A stretch of 64,000 bases of DNA from CAZJFH01 sp964545205 (GTDB lineage Bacteria; Pseudomonadota; Alphaproteobacteria; Rhodospirillales; Magnetospirillaceae): assembly GCA_964545205.1 (NCBI GenBank), contig CAZJFH010000002.1, positions 1-64,000 on the forward strand, in the 5' to 3' direction. Position 1 is the stretch's first letter. The number at the start of each line of letters is the position of its first letter. Under the pieces are notes generated by a model. The model was given only the letters and a program-made list of their open reading frames with translations. It ran no database searches and was not told the origin of the DNA. Positions 18,851-27,016 of the stretch are shown one piece after another. The translations under genes and the position numbers were made by a program.

Positions 18851-19496
18851 GGCCGGCCGGCGGCCCCGCGGTGCCGGCCCGCTCCAGCAGCGCCGCGACC
18901 TCGCCGTCGCCGAGCGGCCGGTAGTCGTCGTAGTGGCGGGCGGCGGCGCCGAAGTCGCTGGGCGTCGCCAGGCAGACGACGGCGTCGACCAGCGGCTGCA
19001 GCATGCGGATGCGCTCCGGCGGCGCCACCGGCAGCGCCAGGACGAGATGCTTCGGCCGGGCGCGGCGCAGGGCGCGCAGCACGGTCTGCAGCGACTCGCC
19101 GTCGGCGGCGCCGTCGTCGACGAGGATCACCGTCTCGTCGGCGAGTTCCGGCGGCGGCTGGTCGCCGACCAGCGCCCGGCGCCGCCGTTCCAGGGCGGCG
19201 GCCGCCTCGGCGCTCTCGCGGCTGACCTCGCGCTCGGACAATCCCAGGCCGTCGACCAGATCCTGGCGCACCACCGCTTCCGGCGGCAGCCGGTCGACGA
19301 CGGCGCCGATCGCCCGGCCGGCGGCGGCGATGCGCTCGACCAGCACGACGTCCAGCACCGCGTCGAGCGCCGCCGCGATCTCGAAGGCGACCGGCACGCC
19401 GCCGGGCGGCACCGCCAGCACGATGGGCGCGTGGTCGCGGAACTGGTTGAGCTGATGCGCCAGCCGGCGGCCGGCCTCGGTGCGGTCCCCGAACAT
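18834..19496 (-). CDS. Phosphoribosyltransferase-like protein
   Basis: The 220-residue product has the type I PRTase PRPP loop VILVDDGAADGES (about residues 132-144), preceded by APIVLAVPPGGVPVAFEIAA. This arrangement is typical of the stand-alone phosphoribosyltransferases often found near stress genes. The substrate base is unknown. ATG 19496 has GGGAGGAG upstream. It follows the tandem PRC-barrel gene by 32 bases on the same strand, forming an operon, and its 3' end overlaps the pseudokinase gene tail-to-tail. Confidence 0.8.
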   Translation of the reverse strand: MFGDRTEAGRRLAHQLNQFRDHAPIVLAVPPGGVPVAFEIAAALDAVLDVVLVERIAAAGRAIGAVVDRLPPEAVVRQDLVDGLGLSEREVSRESAEAAAALERRRRALVGDQPPPELADETVILVDDGAADGESLQTVLRALRRARPKHLVLALPVAPPERIRMLQPLVDAVVCLATPSDFGAAARHYDDYRPLGDGEVAALLERAGTAGPPAGLSAGR

Positions 19497-19528
19497 GCCG
19501 TTCTCCTCCCTGTTGCCGCGCACCGGCG

Positions 19529-20269
19529 CTACTGGTGCGGCGGCGGGCCGTAATGCGTGAACAGCCGCTCCTCGAAGGCGGCGTCGATGCGTTCGGCGTC
19601 GTCGGGCTCGGGGCTCGAGCCGACCTGCGCGGACTCGAGCGCCAGGCGCACCTCGCGGTCGGCCCACGAGATGTCCTCGATCCATTCCACCGGCACCAGC
19701 GCCTTGCGCCCGGACAGCCAGGTGCCGCAGTCGACCACCAGGTGGCGCACGCCCCAGCCGCGCTCGTCGAGCACGAGGTCGTCGAGCTTGCCGATGGTCC
19801 GGTCGCGGCAATGGATCGCGTAGCCGACCACCTCGCGGCCGCTGCGCAGGTGCGGATCGCCCGGGGCGTGGCCGGGCAGGATGGCGTCGGGGCCGCGCGG
19901 CGTCGCGGCGGCGCCGATTCCCGGTGCGGCGCCGACCGCCGGCGTGCGCCAGTACGGCTCCCAGCCGTAATAGCCGTACAACGCCCCCTCCTGCTGGCGG
20001 CTGACCGGCTTTTCGGTGTCGACGTCGGGGCTGTTCTTGATCTGCTCGCGGCTGAGCTGCACGGCGATCTCGCGGCGCTCGGCGTCGGGCCCGCCGAGCA
20101 CCCGCATCGGCACCACCACCCGCCGCCCGAACAGCCAGCCGCCGGTGTCGACGACCAGATGGCGCACCACCCATTCGGCGTCGTCGAACAGGATATCGAC
20201 CGTATGACCGATGGCGCCGTCGCGGGCGTGAAGCGCGTATCCGCGCAGGCGGGAGAGGTTCCAATACAT
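19529..20269 (-). CDS. Tandem PRC-barrel domain protein
   Basis: The 246-residue protein carries two PRC-barrel repeats. The first is about residues 2-75, with GYALHARDGAIGHTVDILF and WVVRHLVVDTGGWLFGRRVV. The second is about 142-215, with GYAIHCRDRTIGKLDDLVLD and WGVRHLVVDCGTWLSGRK. A Pro/Gly-rich linker separates them. The fold occurs in photosynthetic reaction-centre H subunits and RimM and serves protein or RNA docking; here the function is unknown. It is first in a leftward operon with the phosphoribosyltransferase and diverges from a small exported PRC-like protein. Confidence 0.85.
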   Translation of the reverse strand: MYWNLSRLRGYALHARDGAIGHTVDILFDDAEWVVRHLVVDTGGWLFGRRVVVPMRVLGGPDAERREIAVQLSREQIKNSPDVDTEKPVSRQQEGALYGYYGWEPYWRTPAVGAAPGIGAAATPRGPDAILPGHAPGDPHLRSGREVVGYAIHCRDRTIGKLDDLVLDERGWGVRHLVVDCGTWLSGRKALVPVEWIEDISWADREVRLALESAQVGSSPEPDDAERIDAAFEERLFTHYGPPPHQ

Positions 20270-20368
20270 CCGTCAGCCCCCGTCAGTTTACTCGACCGCG
20301 GCCGGCCGCGGCATTACCTAGCCTTAATGGGGTCGGATCGCGGCCCCGCGGTTTCAAGGAGTCCGGCG

Positions 20369-20695
20369 ATGGCAAAAGGAGTAAGGACGACGCTTTGGCT
20401 GTCGATGCTGGCCGCGGCCGTCATGGCCGGGCCGGCTGCCGCCGAACGGGCGGCCGACCCGCCGGCCGACCGCATCGTCGGCGCGCCGGTCTGGCTCGAC
20501 GGCGTCCGCTACGGCGCGGTCAGGTCGCTGCTGCTGGGTCCCGACGGCAGGATCGCCGCCGTGGTGGTCGAGCCGGCGGCGCCGACCTCGATTCCCTACG
20601 CGGTGGAATGGGAAGGGGTGCGGATCGGTCCCGACGGTTCGGTGATCGTCCTGCAGGATTCGGGCGTCGAGCTGGCGACCGGCGAGAAGCGCTGA
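20369..20695 (+). CDS. Small exported PRC-barrel-like protein
   Basis: The 108-residue product has a signal peptide (WLSMLAAAVMAGPAAA) and a short beta-rich domain (IVGAPVWLDGVRYGAVRSLL) that resembles half of a PRC barrel. It likely acts in the periplasm. ATG 20369 has AAGGAG eight bases upstream. It is divergent from the cytoplasmic tandem PRC gene, and its stop is four bases from that of the convergent regulator gene. Confidence 0.65.
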   Translation: MAKGVRTTLWLSMLAAAVMAGPAAAERAADPPADRIVGAPVWLDGVRYGAVRSLLLGPDGRIAAVVVEPAAPTSIPYAVEWEGVRIGPDGSVIVLQDSGVELATGEKR

Positions 20696-20699
20696 GGAT

Positions 20700-21620
20700 T
20701 CACGGCCCGTTGTAATGGACGGTGCCCAGCCCGCCGATGTCGTAGCCGCCCAGCGCCTGCGCCCGCTCGGCGAAGGCCGGGCTGCGCGCCAGCGCCAGCA
20801 GCCGCTGCATGGGCGCGGCGAAGAACTCGCGCCGGTGCATCACCAGGTCGCAGCGCTCGCTGTGCAGCGGCACGAAGTCGAGCCGCAGCGTGCGCGCCAC
20901 GGTCGCGACCGCCGGGCCGGCGTCGGCGCGGCCCTCGAGGATCGCCATGCCGACGTCGGTCTCGGTCCGCGCCGGCGTCGCCGTCGTCTCGATCTCGTCG
21001 GGCGCGATGCCGGCCTGCAGCAGCAGATGCGCGAACAGCACATGGGTGCCGGCCTCGGCCTGGCGCCGCACGACCCGCACCCGCCGCGCGCGCAGGTCGG
21101 CGAGACCGGTGATGCCCAGCGGATTGCCGGCGGCGACGACCAGCCCCTGCTCGCGCCGCGCCCACTCGATCGCCACCAGGTCGTCGCCCGGCATCTCGCG
21201 GCGCAGGACCGGCACGTTGTACTCGCCGCTGCCCGGGTCGAGCACGTGCATCAGCGCCGCCGCGGCCTCGCCGGCGACCAGCTTGGCGAGGCCGTCGAGG
21301 CTGCCGCCGGTCAGCATCGCCAGGCCGCAGCCGGACTCGCGCACGCACCACTCCAGCAGCGGATCGTGGCTGCCGGCCAGCACCGCCGGCGGCTGCGGCC
21401 GCAGCCGCGAGTCCGGCACCTCGGTCTGGGCGATCAGCCACTCGTCGATCAGCGCGCGCGGAAACAGCCACTTTCCGGTCACCCGCACGCACGGGATCTT
21501 GCGGTCGCGCACGAGCTCGTAGACCTTGCGCTCCTTGACGCGCAGGTAGTCGGCGACCTCGTGCGTGTCCATCATCTCGGCCGGCGCGCGGCGCCGCGGA
21601 TCGTCGTTCACCGGCTTCAT
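20700..21620 (-). CDS. HTH regulator with periplasmic-binding-protein-like sensor domain
   Basis: The 306-residue protein starts with an excisionase/MerR-type DNA-binding domain (HEVADYLRVKERKVYELVRD, about residues 20-39, then CVRVTGKWLFPRALIDEWL). It is followed by a PBP-like domain (about 80-300) of the molybdate-binding-protein type, including LVVAAGNPLGITGLADLRARRVR and GRADAGPAVATVAR. Proteins with this layout are annotated as molybdate/tungstate-responsive or unknown-ligand regulators. With tupBCA and a Mo/W enzyme in the window an oxyanion ligand is attractive but unproven. ATG 21620 is chosen; an upstream ATG at 21674 lacks a ribosome-binding site. Confidence 0.8.
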   Translation of the reverse strand: MKPVNDDPRRRAPAEMMDTHEVADYLRVKERKVYELVRDRKIPCVRVTGKWLFPRALIDEWLIAQTEVPDSRLRPQPPAVLAGSHDPLLEWCVRESGCGLAMLTGGSLDGLAKLVAGEAAAALMHVLDPGSGEYNVPVLRREMPGDDLVAIEWARREQGLVVAAGNPLGITGLADLRARRVRVVRRQAEAGTHVLFAHLLLQAGIAPDEIETTATPARTETDVGMAILEGRADAGPAVATVARTLRLDFVPLHSERCDLVMHRREFFAAPMQRLLALARSPAFAERAQALGGYDIGGLGTVHYNGP

Positions 21621-21689
21621 CGTCCCCCAGGAGCGTTGCGGCACTAGCCTGCCGCCCGCCCGCGGGGAAATCAATTCTTCTCGTCCTCC

Positions 21690-22358
21690 TCACCCCTCGG
21701 GCCGCCACGAGCCGTCGGGCTGGCGGCAGGCGCGGCCCCAGGCGTTCTCGGTGCGGCCGCCGATGGTGACGAAGGTCTGGTATTCGCGGCAGTAGGTGCC
21801 GCCGACCTGGGTGGTGGCGGTGGGGATCATCCGCCACTGGCCCTGCGGGCTGTCCCAGGCGATGGGCTGGCGCTCCGGCGCGTATTCCAGCACCTGGCCC
21901 ATGCAGGCGACGTCGGCGGCGTCGAGGCTGCGGCCCATGGCGCTGCCGATCAGGAAGCCGGCCAGGGTGCCGGCGGCGGTGGCGATCTTCTGGCCGGTGC
22001 CGTCGCCGATATTGCTGCCGGCCAAGCCGCCGGCCGCCGCGCCGAGCAGCCCGCCGACCATGTCGCGGTTGCAGCGCCCGGCGTCGATTCCGAAGGGCGG
22101 AGCCCAGGCGGCGCCCTGTTCGGCCTGCTTGCGCCGGTATCCGTGCGCCGGCGCCCAGGGCGGCGGCCCGCCGCGCTGGAAGGCGACGCCGCGGCTCTCG
22201 AACTTCTCCTCCCGTTCGAACCGGCCGTTCTCGTATTTTTCCTCGTACTTGTACTCGTGCTTGTCCTTGCCCTTGCCCCGGCCGTGCGGCGGGTCGGCGG
22301 CGGCGGTCGTCGAGACGGTCAGCAGACCGGCGCAGACGGCGATGGCGAAGCGTTTCAT
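21690..22358 (-). CDS. Glycine-zipper envelope protein (17-kDa antigen-like)
   Basis: The 222-residue protein has a signal peptide (RFAIAVCAGLLTVSTTAAA) and a highly charged K/E/Y segment (about residues 30-55). A glycine-zipper membrane region follows at about 103-140 (GGLLGAAAGGLAGSNIGDG and GTLAGFLIGSAMG), then a C-terminal domain with two well-spaced cysteines (YCREYQTFV, RACRQPDG). This pattern is that of outer-membrane 17-kDa surface-antigen proteins. ATG 22358 gives the clean signal peptide. It is a single gene, 91 bases downstream of the ctaB-like gene. Confidence 0.78.
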   Translation of the reverse strand: MKRFAIAVCAGLLTVSTTAAADPPHGRGKGKDKHEYKYEEKYENGRFEREEKFESRGVAFQRGGPPPWAPAHGYRRKQAEQGAAWAPPFGIDAGRCNRDMVGGLLGAAAGGLAGSNIGDGTGQKIATAAGTLAGFLIGSAMGRSLDAADVACMGQVLEYAPERQPIAWDSPQGQWRMIPTATTQVGGTYCREYQTFVTIGGRTENAWGRACRQPDGSWRPEG

Positions 22359-22449
22359 GACGGCAAAATCTCCCTGCCAGCTCGTGCCGGCAGGAATAGC
22401 GCGATCGCCGTTACAAAGGTGTGACATCGCGCACACCTCGCCTTCGGGA

Positions 22450-23307
22450 CTACATCAGGTGCTTGTCGAGGAACACCGCGATGAACAGGCCGAGCAGATA
22501 GGGCATCGAGGCCAGGAAGGCGCGCCGCGCCCAGGCCTTGCCCGGCTCGGCGACCAGCCGCAGGTTGACGTAGAGCAGCCAGGCGCCGAGCAGCGCCGCC
22601 AGCGCCCCGTACACCGCGCCGAGCTCGCCCATCAGCCACGGCAGCAGCGACGAGCCGACCAGCAGCAGGCTGTTGCCCAGGATCCACTTGGCGGTGCGCT
22701 CGTCGCCGACCAGCACCGGCAGCATCGGCACGCCGGCCTGGGCGTAGTCGTCCTTGAGCATGATCGCCAGCGCCCAGAAATGGCTCGGCGTCCACAGGAA
22801 CAGGGTGATCGCCAGCAGCGCCGGCAGCAGCCACACGTTGGGGTCCGACGCGGCGGCGCCGGCCAGGATCGCGAAGCTGCCGGCGGCGCCGCCGATGATG
22901 ATGTTCAGCCAGGTGCGCCGCTTCAGCCACACGGTGTAGACCACGGCGTAGACGAAGGCGCCCAGGAACAGGTGCAGGGCCGCGACGGCGTTGAAGGACT
23001 GGCTGGCGACGATCAGGCCGAGCACCAGCAGCGCCGCGGCCAGCCACAGCACCGAGCGCGGCCGCGTCATCGAGTCGGTGGCCAACGGCCGTCCGGCGGT
23101 GCGGGTCATCAGGCGATCGATGTCGCGGTCGTAGAAGTGGTTGAACACCGCCGACGAGCCGGCGCCCAGGAACATCGCCAGGGCCAGCAGCGCCATGTCG
23201 GCCATGTGCACCTGTTCGGCGACCGCGGCATAGCCGGTGATCGCGGTCAGCGCGATCATGAAGCCGATTCGCAGCTTCAAGAGCTTGAGATAGTCCCTGA
23301 GGGTCAT
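22450..23307 (-). CDS. ctaB: Protoheme IX farnesyltransferase-like UbiA prenyltransferase
   Basis: The 285-residue membrane protein has eight or nine spans, the first prenyl-diphosphate motif in NHFYDRDIDRLMTRTAGRPL, and conserved YTVWLKRRT and FLWTPSHFWALAI segments, as in heme O synthases. The otherwise conserved LLKPRV near the N-terminus reads LLKLRI. ATG 23307 has GGGGAGG upstream; GTG 23358 is an alternative adding 17 residues. It lies downstream of the oxidase genes on the same strand, so it likely makes heme O for that oxidase. Confidence 0.85.
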   Translation of the reverse strand: MTLRDYLKLLKLRIGFMIALTAITGYAAVAEQVHMADMALLALAMFLGAGSSAVFNHFYDRDIDRLMTRTAGRPLATDSMTRPRSVLWLAAALLVLGLIVASQSFNAVAALHLFLGAFVYAVVYTVWLKRRTWLNIIIGGAAGSFAILAGAAASDPNVWLLPALLAITLFLWTPSHFWALAIMLKDDYAQAGVPMLPVLVGDERTAKWILGNSLLLVGSSLLPWLMGELGAVYGALAALLGAWLLYVNLRLVAEPGKAWARRAFLASMPYLLGLFIAVFLDKHLM

Positions 23308-23402
23308 CGCGGTCGCCTCCCCGGCCCCAATCCGTTGTTCGGAATTGTTCTCACTCACGCCATCCTGGGCCAAGCCCGGACGCCTGTCACTATACCGAAG
23401 GC

Positions 23403-23924
23403 CTATGATCCGGAACGCGGCAGCACGCGCAGCGTCGCCTTCATGCGGTTGTGCTCGATGCCGCAATATTCGCTGCACTGCATGACGATGCGCTCGCCGT
23501 CGACCGGCGTCACGTCGAAGGCGTGCGCGCTGCCGGGCAGCAGCATCATGTCCATGCGGTCGGTCAGGTGGAAGCCGTGCAGGATGTCGATGCTGGCGAC
23601 GTGCAGGCGGTAGCTCTCGCCCGGCGCCAGCTCGACGATCGGCCAGAACTGCCAGCGTTGGGCCTGGACGTAGACGTCGCCGGCCGGCGGCCGCACCACC
23701 GGAATGCCTTCCTTGGTGACCTCGCCTGTGGCGTGGGCGGCGACCATGGCGTCGACCTTGGCCGCGAAGTCCTCGGCGGCGATGGCATAGGTCTCGACCG
23801 GCGGCGGCGCGTAGCCGCGCCAGGCCGGCATCGCCGCGAACAGCGCCGCGGCGACGGCGGCGACGGCCCAGAAGGCCAGCTTGTCGAAGGCGCCGCGCGG
23901 GGCTTCGGTGGCGGCCTCAGCCAT
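23403..23924 (-). CDS. Cytochrome c oxidase subunit II with CuA site
   Basis: The 173-residue protein has one N-terminal membrane anchor (about residues 16-34) and a periplasmic cupredoxin domain. It carries the complete binuclear CuA motif QCSEYCGIEHNRM (C-x3-C-x3-H-x2-M, about residues 148-160), plus the upstream histidine in LHGFHLTD and the aromatic QRWQFWP. It receives electrons from cytochrome c. Its start overlaps the 3' end of the subunit I gene by eight bases, so they are co-translated. It is shorter than aa3-type subunit II and closer to ba3-type. Confidence 0.88.
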   Translation of the reverse strand: MAEAATEAPRGAFDKLAFWAVAAVAAALFAAMPAWRGYAPPPVETYAIAAEDFAAKVDAMVAAHATGEVTKEGIPVVRPPAGDVYVQAQRWQFWPIVELAPGESYRLHVASIDILHGFHLTDRMDMMLLPGSAHAFDVTPVDGERIVMQCSEYCGIEHNRMKATLRVLPRSGS

Positions 23925-25335
23925 GGCGGCTCTCCTTGCGCAGCAGGCGCGCCAGCGCCATCCAGATGAACATCACGCCGCCGGCGATGGCGATCAGGTG
24001 GGCGCTGCCCGAGATGCCCATGCCGACGGTGCCCAGGCTGTCGAGGTGCTGCTCGGCGCCGGCGGTCTTGCGCGGCACGCCCGCGGCGCCGGCGATGAAC
24101 ATGCCCAGCGACCAGAACAGTTGCCCGAGCCCGTACAGCCAGAACAGCGCCCGCGTGGCGCGGCCCGGACCGAAGGGGCGGCCGAGCATCGGCAGGAACA
24201 GCATGGCGAAGCCGGCCATCACCGCCAGGTTCACGCCGCCGATCACCGCGTGGTAATGGGCCGGGGTGCGGGTGTCGGCGACGCCCAGGAAGAACCCGAA
24301 CAGGCCGCCGGTGTTGAACATGACCAGCGACAGGATCAGGGCCACGAACACCGGGTCGCGCCAGGCCCAGGCGTCGCGGCGGCGCCACAGCTGCACCGCC
24401 AGGCCGGCGCTCATCACCACCGGCGGCAGGGTCAGGCCGTACCACAGCAGGTCGGTGAAGGCGTCGCGGTGCTCGATGCCCATCTGGTCGAACATGAAAT
24501 AGAACAGCGGGCCGGGCAGCACGAACACGACCAGGCTCGCCATGGTCAGGCGATAGAGCGGCGTCGGCAGCGGCCCGTTGCCGAACAGCCGCTCGGCCGA
24601 GGCATGCCACAGCGCCAGCATCAGCCCCGTGTTGACGAACTGCAGCACATGGCCGCCGCCCCAGAACACGCGCTCGTTCAGGTTGGCGGCGTCGAAATGC
24701 TCGACCCCCGCCGGCAGCATCAGCCAGGCCAGCGCGAAGCAGACCATCGCCACCAGATAGGCGGCGCCGCAGACCGCGACGCCGAACTCCAGTCCGCCGC
24801 CGAGGCCGCCGCCGGTCGAGAACATGCGCACGACCGCCAGCGCGACCCCCAGGCCGAGCAGCGCAAGGCCGACATAGTAGACCGGGTGGACCAGGACGGG
24901 CACGTAGTTGTTGATCGACGGATAGCCCATCGCCAGCAGCGTCGGCACCAGCAGCAGCAGCGCCCCCGCCGCCGACAGCCACAGCCCGGCCGGCCCGGCC
25001 GCGGCCAGCGCCGCCGTTCGTCCCGAGCGCGCCGTCGCCACCACGGTCAGCGCGCCGAGCACGGTGACGTACCAGACCACGAACGAGAACACGACGTGGG
25101 GCACCAGCGCCCAGTACAGCAGTTCGTTGAGGTCGGCGGCGATGATCTTCTCGACCCCCGGCGCCCGCGAGATGCCGAGCAGCGGCGCGGCGAGGCCGGC
25201 GACCATCAGCGAGCCGACGGCCAGCAGGCACCAGCCCCACAGCTCGCGCTTGAGCTTCGGCGGAAGCGCCGGCAGCGCCGCGGCCCCTTGGCCCGGGGTG
25301 GCGAAGCCGACGGCGGCGGTGTCGCTGAGATGCAT
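23917..25335 (-). CDS. Divergent heme-copper oxidase subunit I
   Basis: The 472-residue protein has about 12 hydrophobic spans. Probable heme ligands are the His in LVPHVVFSFVVW (helix II) and the pair in TPAHYHAVIGG (helix X). The helix VI copper ligand lies in FWGGGHVLQFVNT, closer to the FixN/NorB pattern than to the W-x2-G-H-P-E-V-Y of aa3 enzymes. The helix VII His-His pair that completes the CuB site is not evident; only a single His (QMGIEHRDAF) lies there. It is encoded with CuA subunit II, a ctaB-like gene and DUF420, so it is probably a terminal oxidase variant. Whether it reduces oxygen is uncertain. Confidence 0.78.
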   Translation of the reverse strand: MHLSDTAAVGFATPGQGAAALPALPPKLKRELWGWCLLAVGSLMVAGLAAPLLGISRAPGVEKIIAADLNELLYWALVPHVVFSFVVWYVTVLGALTVVATARSGRTAALAAAGPAGLWLSAAGALLLLVPTLLAMGYPSINNYVPVLVHPVYYVGLALLGLGVALAVVRMFSTGGGLGGGLEFGVAVCGAAYLVAMVCFALAWLMLPAGVEHFDAANLNERVFWGGGHVLQFVNTGLMLALWHASAERLFGNGPLPTPLYRLTMASLVVFVLPGPLFYFMFDQMGIEHRDAFTDLLWYGLTLPPVVMSAGLAVQLWRRRDAWAWRDPVFVALILSLVMFNTGGLFGFFLGVADTRTPAHYHAVIGGVNLAVMAGFAMLFLPMLGRPFGPGRATRALFWLYGLGQLFWSLGMFIAGAAGVPRKTAGAEQHLDSLGTVGMGISGSAHLIAIAGGVMFIWMALARLLRKESRHG

Positions 25336-25517
25336 TGAGCAACCTGCCCTAGTCGAAGGTAATGCGCTTTTACAGCTTTGCCCCGCCGATGGGAATGATC
25401 GCGGTCAAGTGAGGCCGCCCCTCGACCCGAGCCGTCATAGGCGCTCCGCACAGATGCGCCGCCCAGCCCGGCGCAACACATGACGCTCACGTCACGTCAG
25501 GACCAGGGGAGCCGGCC

Positions 25518-26468
25518 ATGTGGATTCGGGTCGCGAAGGACAATCTGAAGGCTTGCGTTCCCTTCAAGCAGTCCATCCGCCGGTTCCACAGGAAGGCGTT
25601 TCCCTACCGCTCGCAGCCGGCGAACGACGATTGGGCCTTCGCGCAGGGCCTCGATCTGATCCGCCTGGCGGGCGCGCACGGCATCGGGCTCGACACGGTG
25701 CTCGAGGTCGGAAGCGGCTGGGTTCCGACCATTCCCCACATGCTCAAGGCCTGCGGTGCCGGGCGCGTCGTCCTGACCGACGTCGAGCGCCTGGCCGACC
25801 CGGCCACCTTCCGCTTCGCCCGCGACTTCGTCGCGCGGTCGCTGGACCGCATCGCAAAGGTGACGGGCGCGGCGCCGGAGGTGCTGCGCGCCAACCTGGC
25901 GCGCCCGGACGACTTCGACTACCGCTGCCCGCCGCGCACCCAGGACCTGCCCGGCGACTCGGTCGACCTGATCTATTCGCGCACCGTGCTGGAACACATT
26001 CCCGAGCCGGTCCTCGTCGAACTCACGGCCGAATGGGCCAGGCTGCTGAAGCCGGGCGGCCACTGCGTCCACATCATCGACAACAGCGACCACTTCGAGC
26101 ATCGCGACAAGCGGCTGTCGCGACTGAACTTCCTGACCGTGCCGGACTGGGCGTGGCGGCTGGCCTGCCTCAACCGGCAGAACTATCAGAACCGGATGCG
26201 CCATTCCGAGTACGTGGCGCTGTTCGAGGCCAGCAGCCTCGACCTCGTCCACGCCGCGGGCGACGTCGATCGCAAGGCGCTGGCGGACCTCGCGGGACTG
26301 CCGCTGCAGCCGCGATTCGCGGGCCGCGACAAGGCCGACCTGGCGGTGCTGACCAGCATCATCGTCGCCCGCAAGCCTGTGGCGGTCGAACCGGCCCGCC
26401 CGCGCGAGCCGCCCGAGAGCGCCGCGTCCGGCGCGGCCCTCAGGCCCAACTCATCTGATACAGCATGA
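25518..26468 (+). CDS. SAM-dependent class I methyltransferase
   Basis: The 316-residue protein has the Rossmann methyltransferase motif I (TVLEVGSGWVPTIPHML, about residues 60-76), a motif IV region (DLIYSRTVLEHI), and motif V LLKPGGHCVHIID. The substrate is unknown; the layout resembles methyltransferases of cell-surface glycan pathways. It begins 182 bases from the divergent oxidase operon and its last 29 bases overlap the convergent DUF420 gene, so it interrupts the oxidase gene set. Confidence 0.8.
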   Translation: MWIRVAKDNLKACVPFKQSIRRFHRKAFPYRSQPANDDWAFAQGLDLIRLAGAHGIGLDTVLEVGSGWVPTIPHMLKACGAGRVVLTDVERLADPATFRFARDFVARSLDRIAKVTGAAPEVLRANLARPDDFDYRCPPRTQDLPGDSVDLIYSRTVLEHIPEPVLVELTAEWARLLKPGGHCVHIIDNSDHFEHRDKRLSRLNFLTVPDWAWRLACLNRQNYQNRMRHSEYVALFEASSLDLVHAAGDVDRKALADLAGLPLQPRFAGRDKADLAVLTSIIVARKPVAVEPARPREPPESAASGAALRPNSSDTA

Positions 26469-26865
26469 CGTAGACGACCAGCCCCGAGACCGAGACGTAG
26501 ACCCACAACGGAAAGGTCCAGCGCGCCAGTCCGCGGTGAAGCTGCAGCCGGCCGCGCAGGCCGCGGGCGAAGGTCAGGAGCACCATCGGGGTGACCGCGG
26601 CGGCCAGGATCACGTGCGTGATCAGGAAGAAGTAATAGACCGGCCGCACCGCGCCCTGGCCCTGGAATTTGAAGATCGGCGCGGTGAAGTGGTAGAGCAG
26701 GTAGAAGGCCAGGAACAGCGTCGAGGTGCCGACGGCGGCGATCATCGCCGCGCGGTGGGCCTCGCGCCGCTCGCTGCGGATCAGCGCGAATCCGGCCACA
26801 AGCAGGCACAGGGTGACGGCGTTCAGGCTGGCGGTGACGTGCGGCAGGACGGTCGCTGTGTTCAT
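26440..26865 (-). CDS. DUF420 membrane protein, CtaM-like oxidase assembly factor
   Basis: The 141-residue protein has four hydrophobic spans and the DUF420 histidines (ERREAHRAAM, LLYHFTAPI, THVILAAAV, LHRGLARWTFPLWVYV). Family member CtaM (YozB) is needed for heme-copper oxidase maturation in Firmicutes. Its position upstream of the divergent oxidase, separated only by an opposing methyltransferase gene, supports the same role here. ATG 26865 has a weak purine-rich upstream region; an in-frame extension to 26979 is low-complexity. Confidence 0.85.
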   Translation of the reverse strand: MNTATVLPHVTASLNAVTLCLLVAGFALIRSERREAHRAAMIAAVGTSTLFLAFYLLYHFTAPIFKFQGQGAVRPVYYFFLITHVILAAAVTPMVLLTFARGLRGRLQLHRGLARWTFPLWVYVSVSGLVVYVMLYQMSWA

Positions 26866-27016
26866 GGTTCTCTTGCTGGCTTGACGCGGAAAACGCCGGA
26901 ATCCGAGGGCCGCGGCGCCCTCAGACCGATGTGGTAGGCACGGCCCGGCCAACCGGGGAATGCAATGGGGCGTCCGCAATGACTACGTTTCACGAAAGAC
27001 GCTGCCGAAAGTTCCG

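Noticed and set aside
25370..25420. FNR-like box between the oxidase operon and the methyltransferase gene
   Set aside because: TTG and TCAA half-sites are present but the spacing and inner bases do not fit TTGAT-N4-ATCAA.
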